Below, piece by piece: positions 8,011 to 16,210 of a stretch of 48,492 nucleotides of DNA. The stretch is from Dyella sp. SG609 (GTDB taxonomy: Bacteria > Pseudomonadota > Gammaproteobacteria > Xanthomonadales > Rhodanobacteraceae). Each line of letters begins with the position of its first letter. The first letter of the stretch is position 1. The notes beneath the pieces were generated by a model. It had not been told where the DNA came from. It made no database searches and worked only from the letters and a program-made list of their open reading frames with translations. The stretch is taken from assembly GCF_012275375.1 (NCBI RefSeq), contig NZ_JAAZQJ010000018.1, positions 1-48,492 on the forward strand. Reading direction: 5' to 3'. Both the position numbers and the translations under genes were made by a program.

Positions 8011-8466
8011 GGGCTTGGGATTTGCGGTGTTGAGCGGGTGCTTGGTGCGCTCGAAGAAGACGCGCCGGTGATGTGAATAGCGGCATCCCATGCTCGTCAT
8101 TCCGGCGTAGGCCGGAATCCAGTAACGATAACGTTCGATTGTCGCGAGGACATTCAAAAGCGACATCTTGGAGCGACACGCTCCACACAGCGCCCCGCTA
8201 CTGGATTCCGGCCTGCGCCGGAATGACGGTGTCGTGGCGCTCATGCATCACTGACGCATTCAGCCGCTTCAATCGCCGAAAGCCACAAGCGCCAAGCCTT
8301 CGCCAAGGTAACGGGATCGCAACATCAAGTTCCGGCGAGTATCGCATCATGGCAGCACGCCCCTTCGCCACTGCCCCAATCGCCGTGACGCTAAGATGCT
8401 GACTGCATAGCCAGGCCGTCCCGACTGCGCCCATCGCCCATCACTCTCCGAAGGACCGGACCGATC
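8011..8466. other. Intergenic region carrying an inverted repeat pair
   Basis: About 450 bases between the M61-like gene and the membrane-protein gene hold the family C repeat pair (8095-8124 and 8199-8228). Plus-strand and minus-strand frames running through it are products of the repeat and have no start signals. The last 60 bases should carry the promoter of the gene at 8467; GAAGGACCGGACCGATC lies just before its ATG and supplies a ribosome binding site. Confidence 0.55.
8095..8228. repeat. Repeat family C: paired inverted ATTCCGG repeats
   Basis: Two 30-bp elements, 8095-8124 and 8199-8228, are inverted copies of each other with one mismatch. Each contains its own hairpin, ATTCCGGC against GCCGGAAT. 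Together they could fold into a long stem with a 74-bp loop. This TCATTCCGG...CCGGAAT type of element is widespread in proteobacterial intergenic regions. There is no transposase and no flanking duplication that I can see, so this is best read as a non-autonomous palindromic repeat. Confidence 0.75.
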
Positions 8467-9141
8467 ATGACCGCACTCTCAGCGATCCTTTATTTCCTCA
8501 CCCAGCATCCGTTCCTGGCCTGGCCCGTGCTCATATTCATCGGCGTGGTGCTGTCCCGGTGGCTGGCCAAGCGGACGGGCAAGGATCGCTGGTATGGGCT
8601 GATCCTGGCGTTCTTCATCTATGGCGTGATGAATCTCTTTGTCGCGCATATCTTCAATGCGCTGTTCCTGCAGGCGTTCGGCGTCGAAGGAACGGCGATC
8701 ATCACCCATGCCGAGGAAACCAACTCCACCCTCAACGACCAGAACATCTGGGAGTTCGACGGCGTGCTGAAAACGGCGGACGGCCAGGACGTGGTGGTGA
8801 AGTTCGACACCATGTCCGCCAGCATCTATCCCATTACCAACGCCATCATGATCCCGCCGCAGGGCGAGATGTTCGTGGTGAGGTATATCCCGGGGTTTCC
8901 GCGCAACTTTGTCGTCATGCGCGAGCAGTCGAGCTATGGAAAAAGATATCAGCTCGCCGAAGATCGCGGGCCCGTCGAAAAGGCCGCCGCGCAATTTGCC
9001 GTGAGCCCTGGGAACAAGGCGTTTATCGCCGAATATCGCAGCGCCCTGGCCGCCTTCATCGACAAGCATCGCCACGACGCGGACCCTGGCCTGATCATGG
9101 AATATCAGGCGAGGCTCGATGCACTGCCGCACGCGGATTAG
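8467..9141 (+). CDS. Uncharacterised membrane protein, 224 aa
   Basis: Two hydrophobic segments are visible at the N-terminus (residues ~5-30 and ~42-72), followed by a soluble beta-rich domain (residues ~75-155) and a helical tail. The start ATG has GAAGGA about 12 bases upstream. The topology suggests an inner-membrane anchor with a periplasmic or cytoplasmic domain; the family was not recognised. It converges with the M48 peptidase gene, leaving only 10 bp between the two stop codons. No functional link to neighbours is evident. Confidence 0.8.
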   Translation: MTALSAILYFLTQHPFLAWPVLIFIGVVLSRWLAKRTGKDRWYGLILAFFIYGVMNLFVAHIFNALFLQAFGVEGTAIITHAEETNSTLNDQNIWEFDGVLKTADGQDVVVKFDTMSASIYPITNAIMIPPQGEMFVVRYIPGFPRNFVVMREQSSYGKRYQLAEDRGPVEKAAAQFAVSPGNKAFIAEYRSALAAFIDKHRHDADPGLIMEYQARLDALPHAD

Positions 9142-9151
9142 CAGCGGTCTC

Positions 9152-11002
9152 TCAGGTCGATGCCGCCACCAGGGCGATCCGGCTGGCCGGGTTGCAATAA
9201 TCGCCCGGCGCATCGCGGGGGCCGAGCATTCTGACTTCCAGCGGCAGATGCAGCCGCGGCACCAGCTTCAGCAGCAATCGTTCGCAGGCGGAGCGCTGCC
9301 TGTCCTTTTCGCCGGTGAGCGCACCCACGGCGCGCAGCAGCGGCGCATCGAAAGCCTGCACGAACAATATCCACGGGGTTTGCTCGTCGTTGTCCGCCGA
9401 CGCCTGGCGGCATAGCCACAGCGCGCGGGCATGGACGAACACCGGCGCCAGCTGCCGGCACAGCAGGCCGATTTCGGCGGCATCCAGGCCGTGCGGCTGC
9501 GGGGCGTCCGATGGGCCGACATCCGCGTCCTGCCATAAGGCGTCGGCCGCGATGCGTTCCTGTTCCGCACGAGCATGGTCGCCGGCACGCAGATGGAGCT
9601 CGGAAAGCCGGCGATGCACCTGATGACGCGAACGCCACGGACCCTCGGCTATCGACGTCCATAGCGCGATCGCCCCAACAAGATCGCCCCGCTCCGCCAG
9701 CCGATCGCCCTGCATCGCCAGCAGGCGCGGATGCTCGGGATCGATCTCCCATCCGCGGCGCAGGAAATCGTCCTGGAGGGATGGGTCTTCCTCGAACTCG
9801 CGGGCGAGCGAGGCCAGGCGGCACCAGTCGGAGGCGTCAAACACTTGGCTTTGCTCGCGCTGAAGCAGATCGCGATAGAACGCGGCCTTTTCGAGATGGC
9901 GCGCCGTCGCCGCCGTCCAATCGGACTGCGCGTTCGGTTGCCAACGGTGATCCAGCCACTCGGCTATCCCGGCCGCCGCATCGCCAAGCCATGCTTCCGC
10001 AGCCGAGCGGTCCGGATGGCGCCAAGGCAATGCCGGCAAGTCGCGCAAGGGATCCACACCCGTGGCGGCAACGCGTTCGGCAAACGCCGGATGCGTATCG
10101 TCCGGCGACGTCTTGTGGCAGAGCAGTTCGTGCACCCATACCATCGCTTCGGCGCTATCGCGCGGCCGGGCATCTGCATCACCCGACAGAAGGCGTTCGA
10201 ACGGCCGCACCGCCTCGATATCGTCTTGCCCGGCCCGACCGAAGAGCTCCGGCCAGAACCTGCCGTCCAAGGCCTGCTCGCGCAACGCCAAGGCGACCTC
10301 GGCTTCGCACGCCGTACGCGAACCACAGACCGCCACCGCAAGCGCATCCGCCACCTGTTCGCAGCGCCGCGAAAACGCCAGCGTCTCGCGCAGCATCCGC
10401 GGCACATACCACGCCAGGAACAGCCGCAGCGGCGCGGTCACCAGCCGGTGATTGCGCTCATGCAGGCTTTCCAGCGCCTGCCAGCGCAACCGCGCCCGAT
10501 ACACCCAGCGCGCCAGCCGCCCATGGCTGCGCGAGATATGCGCGTACTCATGGACCAGGACCGCCGCGCACTGCGCGGGCGACAACAGCGCCAGCAAAGG
10601 CAGACCGACGATCAGCACATGCCTGGAGCGGCCGGTCTGGTAGATCGCGGCATTCAAGCGCCCGTCGATATAGACCTCGTCGAACGCCGGCGCATCGCAC
10701 GCAGCCTGCAGCCGTTTCAGCTCGGCGAATAACGCTGGCGCTTCGCCTTCGGAAAGCAGAACACCCTGTGCGGCCGGCGCCGGCAAGGCAACCGCGCAAG
10801 CCCGCAACACCGCCACGCCATAAACCACCCACGACAGCACCGGCAGCGCGAGCAGCAGCAACATCAGCGGCGAATGGACGACATGCGCCAGCCACCACGG
10901 CGAAAGCACCAGCGCGCCGCCCGCCGCGAACAGCAGCAGGTCGCCCAGCAGCAGCCAGCTGCACGCCCGCCATCGCCCGTCGCGCCGCGGTATCCGATCC
11001 AT
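9152..11002 (-). CDS. Membrane-anchored M48-family zinc peptidase with helical C-terminal region
   Basis: This 616-aa protein has two transmembrane segments at residues ~14-40 and ~45-72. The zinc motif HEYAH is at 151-155, with E215 in CEQVADALAV as the probable third ligand (the ExxxD pattern of M48 enzymes). The region beyond residue ~350 is TPR-like, with repeats such as LLAMQGDRLAERGDLVGAIALW. The start at 11002 has AAGGAG six bases upstream; longer in-frame versions have none. M48 enzymes (HtpX, BepA/LoiP types) act in membrane or envelope protein quality control. The gene lies 17 bp downstream of a Sel1/TPR-like gene, clearly in one operon with it. Confidence 0.85.
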   Translation of the reverse strand: MDRIPRRDGRWRACSWLLLGDLLLFAAGGALVLSPWWLAHVVHSPLMLLLLALPVLSWVVYGVAVLRACAVALPAPAAQGVLLSEGEAPALFAELKRLQAACDAPAFDEVYIDGRLNAAIYQTGRSRHVLIVGLPLLALLSPAQCAAVLVHEYAHISRSHGRLARWVYRARLRWQALESLHERNHRLVTAPLRLFLAWYVPRMLRETLAFSRRCEQVADALAVAVCGSRTACEAEVALALREQALDGRFWPELFGRAGQDDIEAVRPFERLLSGDADARPRDSAEAMVWVHELLCHKTSPDDTHPAFAERVAATGVDPLRDLPALPWRHPDRSAAEAWLGDAAAGIAEWLDHRWQPNAQSDWTAATARHLEKAAFYRDLLQREQSQVFDASDWCRLASLAREFEEDPSLQDDFLRRGWEIDPEHPRLLAMQGDRLAERGDLVGAIALWTSIAEGPWRSRHQVHRRLSELHLRAGDHARAEQERIAADALWQDADVGPSDAPQPHGLDAAEIGLLCRQLAPVFVHARALWLCRQASADNDEQTPWILFVQAFDAPLLRAVGALTGEKDRQRSACERLLLKLVPRLHLPLEVRMLGPRDAPGDYCNPASRIALVAAST

Positions 11003-11019
11003 GGTCCGCTCCTTGAGGC

Positions 11020-13062
11020 TTAGCGCGGCGGCAAGTGCTCGGCCGAGGGCTTGGCGCCGAAGAACGCACGCAGCGCCCTGCCCGCCATCTGCCAGCCGCT
11101 GTCGCCGTAGACCTGCGATTCCAGCCATTCGAGGCTGGAGTGCTCCGGATGCAGTTCCTTGAAACGGTCGAACCATTGCATGGCGATGTATTCGCTGCGG
11201 GGCACGCCGTCGCCGTACTTATAGGCCAGCACGATCTCGCCGTAGGCCTCGCCGGCAATAAGGTCGTCGTAGTCCTCGTCCGCGATGACCGCTTTCATAT
11301 CGGCCACGGCCTGCTGTTTTTCCTGCTCCGTGCCGAAGCGCCGCAGCAGGCTGGTGCGGCGGATCAAGGCCATGGCCAGGCCCTGCTCCAGCGCCTGCTG
11401 ATAAAGCCCGCGCACCCGCTCGAAATTCGCGCGCTGGCTCAGGTCCATGCCGTCCATTTTCTCGAGCCGATAGGCCTGGTTGTACAGCGCGGTGGAAATG
11501 CCTTCTTCCGCCGCGCGCTCCAGCCAATGCAGCGACTGGGCCTCGTCGACATGATGCGGCTCGGTATCCGGCAGCCAGCCGCGGCGTACGTCGTACATGA
11601 AGGCGCTGGCCTCGTACACGCGGCGCTCCGCCAGCTCGCTGGCGAGATAGACCGATGCCTCGTGGCGGTCGCCGTCCCACAGCATGCGGCAGACGGCCAG
11701 CGGGGTGAAGGAACTGGGCTGCTGGATCGGCGCGAGTGCGGCCGTGCGTTCGATCAGCGAGGCCGCCAGCGCATGATCCGGCGCGATATCCCACAGGCCG
11801 AAACGATAGGCGACGGCAGCAATCGACAGCATGGTCGGCTCGTCGAACCAGCGCACGGCGCGTTCCAGCACCTGCTTGAATGCGCCATCCTGGTCGGCGA
11901 AGCCGAACATCAGCATCAGGCGCGCGTAATCGCGGAAGGTTCCTTCCGCATCCGTATACACATAAGGAGCGTGGCAATACCGCAGGGAGGCGACATGCCG
12001 CTGCAGCGCCTTCTCGCGGTCGCCCAGCGAATAGGTGGTGAAGTTGGCGAGGCTGCCCATCGCGATAAAGCGCACGTAATCCGGCATCTGGCCGGCCAGC
12101 CAGCGCTCCATCGCCTTTTCGTGAGCGGCGATGGCCCGGGTGTTGCCCTGCTCGGGAAATTCGCTCAGCGCGTCGTTGACGCCCGGCCACCGCACCACGC
12201 TGAGCTGCGCCTCCGTCAAGGACGCACACAGCGGCCCCTTGGCGAATTTCTCCACTTCGCCGGGCTCGCCGCCCCAGCGCGGGGTGAGGTAATTGGCGTA
12301 GCTGGCCAGCAAGCCGGGCCATGCGGGCTTGACCTGCGCGGCAAAACGAAGCCAGTAATCCGCGGGCCGTGCCGCTTCGCCCGCAACGCGGGCCGGCAAG
12401 CCGGCGGGCAAGCTCGCGGGGAAATGCTCCGGCGGCACGATGGCGTAGTGCTTGAGCAAGGCCAGCGCGGCGTCGTAGAGCTGCGGGCCTATGTCCTCGC
12501 GGCTGGGCGGCGCTTCCGGTGTTTCGCCGCGGAACAGCGCATCCACGAATGCCGGTTCGTCGAAGTGCCGCGACATTTCCATCAGGTCTTTAGCGGCAAT
12601 AGCCGGCCGTGCGGAAAGCGCGATGGCTTCGAGCAGATATTCGGCGGCACGCGCACAGGCCATGGCCGCGGCGAGCCACTGCGCCTGGCTGACCTGGGAC
12701 GCCCACGCGGCGGTGCGAATATCCCCGGCGCGGCCGTAGTAATAACGGCCCAGCACCAGCCGTGCGTGATACGACTTGGGAAACGCGGCATTCCATGCCT
12801 GCAGGCATTCGACGCGCACGTCCGCGGGCACGGTGGCGAAATCGAACAGGGCCGGTGCGCGCACCAGATATTCGTACGCCACCGCGGCTTCGTCGGGCGC
12901 CTGCCACCATTCGTGTTCCAGCGCGCCGAGTATCTCCTCGACTTCTTCGAAGCGCCGTTCGAGCATGGCCAGGCGCAGTGCGTGCTGTTGGCGAAGCAGA
13001 TTCCATTCGGGGCCGTCGAGGGAAAGCGGCGAGGTCGGCAGACGCGGTGCGGCAGGGCTCAT
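11020..13062 (-). CDS. Large DUF4034-like / Sel1-TPR-like protein, 680 aa
   Basis: A 680-aa soluble protein without a signal peptide. The N-terminal ~300 residues contain FPKSYHARLVLGRYYYGRAG and a series of long helices that resemble DUF4034-type proteins. Residues ~470-640 contain Sel1-like repeat motifs (LERAAEEGISTALYNQAYRL, YQQALEQGLAMALI). The ATG at 13062 is chosen over an upstream frame because the extension (32 residues) has no start signal and reads into non-coding composition. Sel1/TPR repeats usually mediate protein contacts, so together with the co-transcribed M48 peptidase this could be an adaptor; that is inference. DUF4034 membership is a pattern-based guess. Confidence 0.75.
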   Translation of the reverse strand: MSPAAPRLPTSPLSLDGPEWNLLRQQHALRLAMLERRFEEVEEILGALEHEWWQAPDEAAVAYEYLVRAPALFDFATVPADVRVECLQAWNAAFPKSYHARLVLGRYYYGRAGDIRTAAWASQVSQAQWLAAAMACARAAEYLLEAIALSARPAIAAKDLMEMSRHFDEPAFVDALFRGETPEAPPSREDIGPQLYDAALALLKHYAIVPPEHFPASLPAGLPARVAGEAARPADYWLRFAAQVKPAWPGLLASYANYLTPRWGGEPGEVEKFAKGPLCASLTEAQLSVVRWPGVNDALSEFPEQGNTRAIAAHEKAMERWLAGQMPDYVRFIAMGSLANFTTYSLGDREKALQRHVASLRYCHAPYVYTDAEGTFRDYARLMLMFGFADQDGAFKQVLERAVRWFDEPTMLSIAAVAYRFGLWDIAPDHALAASLIERTAALAPIQQPSSFTPLAVCRMLWDGDRHEASVYLASELAERRVYEASAFMYDVRRGWLPDTEPHHVDEAQSLHWLERAAEEGISTALYNQAYRLEKMDGMDLSQRANFERVRGLYQQALEQGLAMALIRRTSLLRRFGTEQEKQQAVADMKAVIADEDYDDLIAGEAYGEIVLAYKYGDGVPRSEYIAMQWFDRFKELHPEHSSLEWLESQVYGDSGWQMAGRALRAFFGAKPSAEHLPPR

Positions 13063-13221
13063 GGCATATCCAGTTGATGGAGGGCGATCGGATCCGTGAT
13101 CGAATCGAGCCGGGCCATGATACGGGGATCGCAAGAAGATTCGAGGCTTTTCAGCCACGCCGCTTCACCGCTCTGCGGAAAGCCTGCGAAACGCTGACCG
13201 TCCCGATGCCGGCGCAGCCGG

Positions 13222-13551
13222 CTACTGCCCCGCTGGCGTAACGAAGGACAGCAGGCCAAGCCCGATGCATAGCAGGCTGAGCAACTTCGCCGCGAACGAC
13301 ATGCGCACGCCGCTGCGCAAGCGGTCCCGGTAGATCTCCGGCAAGGTCTTGGTCAACGCACCCTGCCCCCGGTTCAACATCCGCGCACCGAGGGCGCCGA
13401 TCAGGCAGGCCAGCGTCAACAGATTCCTGTGCCAGGACGGCGTGCCCCATTCGGCCGTCAGCAGGCATGCGGCAATGCCCAGCATCGCCAATGAAAATAC
13501 CCATCGGCTGCGCGTGTCGGTCAGCCCAAGCCATTGAGCGATGCTTTCCAT
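13222..13551 (-). CDS. Small inner-membrane protein, 109 aa
   Basis: Three hydrophobic segments (residues ~17-34, ~42-58 and ~86-104) are separated by short charged loops. No domain was recognised. The start codon is 12 bp after the stop codon of the upstream SDR gene on the minus strand, so the two are probably co-transcribed. The gap to the next minus-strand gene (at 13062) is 159 bp and may hold a separate promoter for it. Confidence 0.72.
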   Translation of the reverse strand: MESIAQWLGLTDTRSRWVFSLAMLGIAACLLTAEWGTPSWHRNLLTLACLIGALGARMLNRGQGALTKTLPEIYRDRLRSGVRMSFAAKLLSLLCIGLGLLSFVTPAGQ

Positions 13552-13563
13552 GATGCGCCAGCC

Positions 13564-14349
13564 TCAGATCGCGCCGGTCTTGCCGCCATCCATCGGGATG
13601 ACCGCGCCGGTGACGTAGCTGGCCAGCGGCGATGCGAGGAACAACGCCACGTTCGCGATCTCCTCCGGCTCGGCGATGCGGCCCAGCGGAATCTCCTCCA
13701 CCTGTGCGGCGAGCAGTTCGTCCTTCGACTTGCCGGTCGCGCGCGACGACGCTTCCAAGCCTTCCTGCACGCGTCCCGTGCGCGTCATGCCGGGGTTGAT
13801 CACATTCACCCGCACGCCCTTGCCCGCATACGCCGTCGCATACCCCACCGAGGCCAGCATCAAGGCCGCATTCGCCGCGCCGCCGCCGATATGCACGGGA
13901 TTGGCCTGCCGCCCGCCCTGCCCGACCACGTTCACGATCGCCCCGCGCCCGCGCGCCGCCATCCGGCGGATCACCGGATCGATAGCATGCATATAGGTGA
14001 AGTATTTCGCCTGCATCGAGGCATGCAGGGCCTGGGCGTCCAGCTCCGCGGGCGGCGTGCGCCTGGCGGCGCCGGCGCAGTTGACCAGGACGTCGATCGG
14101 GCCGTGGTCGTCCTCGATGCGCTCCATCACCACCTGGGCGGCCACGCTGTCGGCGAGGTCGGCCGGTTCCACGTGCAGCGCCAGGCCCTGTTCCTGCAGC
14201 TGCCGGCGCGCGGCCTGCAGATGCTCCACCGAGCGCGAAATGCCCACCACCGTGGCCCCTTCGCGCAGAAAGGCGGCGGCACAGGCCAGCCCGATGCCCT
14301 TGCTTGCGCCCGTAATGACGACGACGCGCCCGGTAAGGCCCAGATCCAT
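13564..14349 (-). CDS. Short-chain dehydrogenase/reductase with degenerate catalytic site
   Basis: This 261-aa Rossmann-fold protein has the cofactor motif TGASKGIG (13-20), NCAGA (90-94) and the typical NPG after strand 6, so the SDR family is secure. The catalytic residues are not canonical: where NxSS is expected the sequence is NVVG (140-143), and where YxxxK is expected there is GGGAAN (155-160). It may therefore bind NAD(P) without acting as an ordinary oxidoreductase, or use another residue. The start at 14349 has AGGAG seven bases upstream; the longer frame to 14556 is rejected. It heads a minus-strand pair with the small membrane protein. Confidence 0.85.
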   Translation of the reverse strand: MDLGLTGRVVVITGASKGIGLACAAAFLREGATVVGISRSVEHLQAARRQLQEQGLALHVEPADLADSVAAQVVMERIEDDHGPIDVLVNCAGAARRTPPAELDAQALHASMQAKYFTYMHAIDPVIRRMAARGRGAIVNVVGQGGRQANPVHIGGGAANAALMLASVGYATAYAGKGVRVNVINPGMTRTGRVQEGLEASSRATGKSKDELLAAQVEEIPLGRIAEPEEIANVALFLASPLASYVTGAVIPMDGGKTGAI

Positions 14350-14586
14350 GCGCAAACTCCTGTGCTGGTGTCCGCTCATTGAAGCAGATGGCGCCGCCTG
14401 CGCCTTGTGACGGGCCTGATGTCTGTCATGTGCGATGGCTGATGGCCGCCGCTGCCGCCGGCTAAACCCCGGCGAGACCATAGGCATCGAAGGCAGGACC
14501 GCCCGCGGCGCGCACTCCGCGGCGGTCCAGCCAGCCCGGCCCGCCTTATAGGCCATCAGTCATGTTGCGATTTCAGCGATCGCCTA

Positions 14587-14614
14587 TTGACGGGTTCAAA
14601 TGTGGTGTTATAGT
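14587..14614 (+). promoter_or_regulatory. Sigma-70-type promoter of the GntR-ABC operon
   Basis: TTGACG (14587-14592) and TATAGT (14609-14614) are separated by 16 bp, a near-consensus sigma-70 promoter. It lies 43 bp upstream of the first gene, which has a good ribosome binding site (AAAGGAG). The -10 box lies inside the palindromic operator. Confidence 0.7.
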
Positions 14615-14627
14615 TCACTACAACACC
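14604..14627. promoter_or_regulatory. Palindromic operator, probably for the YtrA-type GntR regulator
   Basis: A 24-bp imperfect palindrome: GGTGTTATAGTT is mirrored by CACTACAACACC, with inner halves TGTT(A/G)TAGT and ACTA(C/T)AACA. It overlaps the -10 box, so binding would block transcription. YtrA-subfamily GntR repressors are known to bind palindromes of the GT-TA type in their own operon promoters. That the GntR protein encoded at 14991 binds here is inference from position and shape. Confidence 0.65.
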
Positions 14628-14657
14628 GGTCCACGAGGTCACTAAAGGAGACCTGCC

Positions 14658-14987
14658 ATGAAAGCGCCGAACCTGCTCGCCCTGACCGCCGCCGTCCTGC
14701 TGACCACCGCCGGCCTGGCCGCCGTGAACAACAACGTCAAGGTCCTGCCCGTCACCGAAATCAACGGGGTCAAGGTCATCAACCTGGCTCCGGTCGAAGT
14801 CCGCCCCACCGCCGAAGACATGCGCGCCGCCGCCCTGCTGGCCGACGCCGGCCTGGCCACCGCGACGGCCACCGTGGCGCCGGTCGCGGCCCATGCCGCC
14901 GAAAGCGGCGTCGCCCTGCTCGGGGCCCAGCTGGCCATGCCCTACTATTCGTTTGGCACCACGTTCGGCCGCATCACGAAGGATTAA
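14658..14987 (+). CDS. Small exported protein heading the GntR-ABC operon
   Basis: This 109-aa protein has a clear signal peptide (KAPNLLALTAAVLLTTAGLAA, cleavage about residue 22). The mature part is Ala/Val-rich with a segment VTEINGVKVINLAPVEVRP and a C-terminal YYSFGTTFGRI. It has AAAGGAG eight bases upstream of the ATG. It lies three bp before the regulator gene, so the five genes to 17178 form one unit. No family was recognised. A periplasmic role in what the ABC system transports or senses is likely but not shown. Confidence 0.75.
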   Translation: MKAPNLLALTAAVLLTTAGLAAVNNNVKVLPVTEINGVKVINLAPVEVRPTAEDMRAAALLADAGLATATATVAPVAAHAAESGVALLGAQLAMPYYSFGTTFGRITKD

Positions 14988-14990
14988 TCC

Positions 14991-15356
14991 ATGACCATCA
15001 CCTGGAACGACAGCGTCCCGATCTACCGCCAGCTGCGCGAACGCGTCGTGGCGATGATCCTGGACGGCGCCTTGAACGAGGGCGACCCGCTGCCGTCAGT
15101 GCGCCAGGTGGCCGCGGATTTTCAGATCAATCCGCTTACGGTCTCCAAGGCGTACCAGGAACTGGTCGACGATCAACTAGTGGAAAAAAGGAGGGGACTG
15201 GGAATGTTCGTGATCGATGGAGCCCGCGAGGCACTGCTTAAGTCCGAGCGCGAGCGGTTCCTGCGCGAAGAATGGCCCGCGCTGTTCGAACGCCTGCAGC
15301 GGCTGGGGCTGGATCTCAAGACCCTGATGACCGCGGCGGAGGCCAAGCAGTCATGA
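14991..15356 (+). CDS. YtrA-subfamily GntR transcriptional regulator
   Basis: This 121-aa protein has an N-terminal winged helix (residues ~8-75) with the conserved GntR pattern YRQLRERVVAMILDGAL, LPSVRQVAADFQINPLTVSKAYQEL and a wing ending in RRGLGMFV. It then has only a short helical tail (~45 residues), as in the YtrA subfamily, which pairs with ABC transporters. Its stop codon overlaps the start of the ATPase gene (ATGA at 15353). It is the probable repressor acting at the palindrome at 14604-14627. Confidence 0.9.
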   Translation: MTITWNDSVPIYRQLRERVVAMILDGALNEGDPLPSVRQVAADFQINPLTVSKAYQELVDDQLVEKRRGLGMFVIDGAREALLKSERERFLREEWPALFERLQRLGLDLKTLMTAAEAKQS

Positions 15357-16210
15357 ACGCCATCGTCTCCGCCAGCGGACTGCGCAAGCGCTACAAGAAC
15401 ACCACCGCCCTGGACGGCGTGGACTTCCGCATCGAGTCCGGCCGCATCGTCGGCCTGATCGGCCCCAACGGCGCCGGCAAGACCACCGCGCTGAAGGCCA
15501 TCCTCGGGCTGACCGATTTCGAAGGGAAGCTGGACGTGCTCGGCTTCGACCCGCGCACCCAGCGCGACCGCCTGATGGAACAGGTGTGCTTCATCGCCGA
15601 CGTGGCGGTGCTGCCGCGCTGGATCCGGGTGAGCGAGGCGGTGGATTTCGTCGCCAACGTGCACCCGCGCTTCGACCGCGCCAAGTGCGAAGCCTTCCTG
15701 GCGCGCACCAAGCTCACCCCGAATCAGCGCGTCAAGCAGATGTCCAAGGGCATGATCGTGCAGTTGCACCTGGCCCTGGTGATGGCGATCGACGCCCGCC
15801 TGCTGGTGCTGGACGAACCCACCCTGGGCCTGGACATCCTCTACCGCAAGCAGTTCTACCAGAGCCTGCTGGAGGATTACTTCGACGAGAACAAGACGAT
15901 CATCGTCACCACCCACCAGGTGGAAGAGATCGAGCACATCCTCACCGACCTGATGTTCATCCGCGACGGCAAGATCGTGCTCGATGCCGACATGGATTCG
16001 GTCGGCGAGCGCTTCGCCGAAGTGATGGTCGGCGCGGACAAAGCCGACGCCGCCCGCCGCATGAAGCCGCTGGACGAGCGCCAGGTGTTCGGCAAGAGCA
16101 TCTTCCTGTTCGACGGCGCGGACCGCGCCACGCTGGAAGCCATGGGCGAGGTACGCCGCCCGTCGGTCAGCGACCTGTTCGTCGCCACGATGAAAGGGAC
16201 CTACGCATGA
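15353..16210 (+). CDS. ABC transporter ATP-binding protein (YtrB-like)
   Basis: This 285-aa ATPase has Walker A GPNGAGKTT (37-45), Walker B LLVLDEPT (150-157) and an H-loop His (H188 in VTTHQVEEIE). The signature segment reads MSKGM (130-134) rather than LSGGQ, a known degenerate form among such exporters but worth noting. The start ATG overlaps the GntR stop (ATGA), which gives translational coupling; longer frames are not coding. It forms an exporter with the permease encoded immediately after. The substrate is unknown. Confidence 0.9.
   Translation: MNAIVSASGLRKRYKNTTALDGVDFRIESGRIVGLIGPNGAGKTTALKAILGLTDFEGKLDVLGFDPRTQRDRLMEQVCFIADVAVLPRWIRVSEAVDFVANVHPRFDRAKCEAFLARTKLTPNQRVKQMSKGMIVQLHLALVMAIDARLLVLDEPTLGLDILYRKQFYQSLLEDYFDENKTIIVTTHQVEEIEHILTDLMFIRDGKIVLDADMDSVGERFAEVMVGADKADAARRMKPLDERQVFGKSIFLFDGADRATLEAMGEVRRPSVSDLFVATMKGTYA

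Noticed and set aside
8095-8228. Possible insertion sequence ends
   Set aside because: The inverted pair has no transposase and no flanking duplications; it is a palindromic repeat instead.
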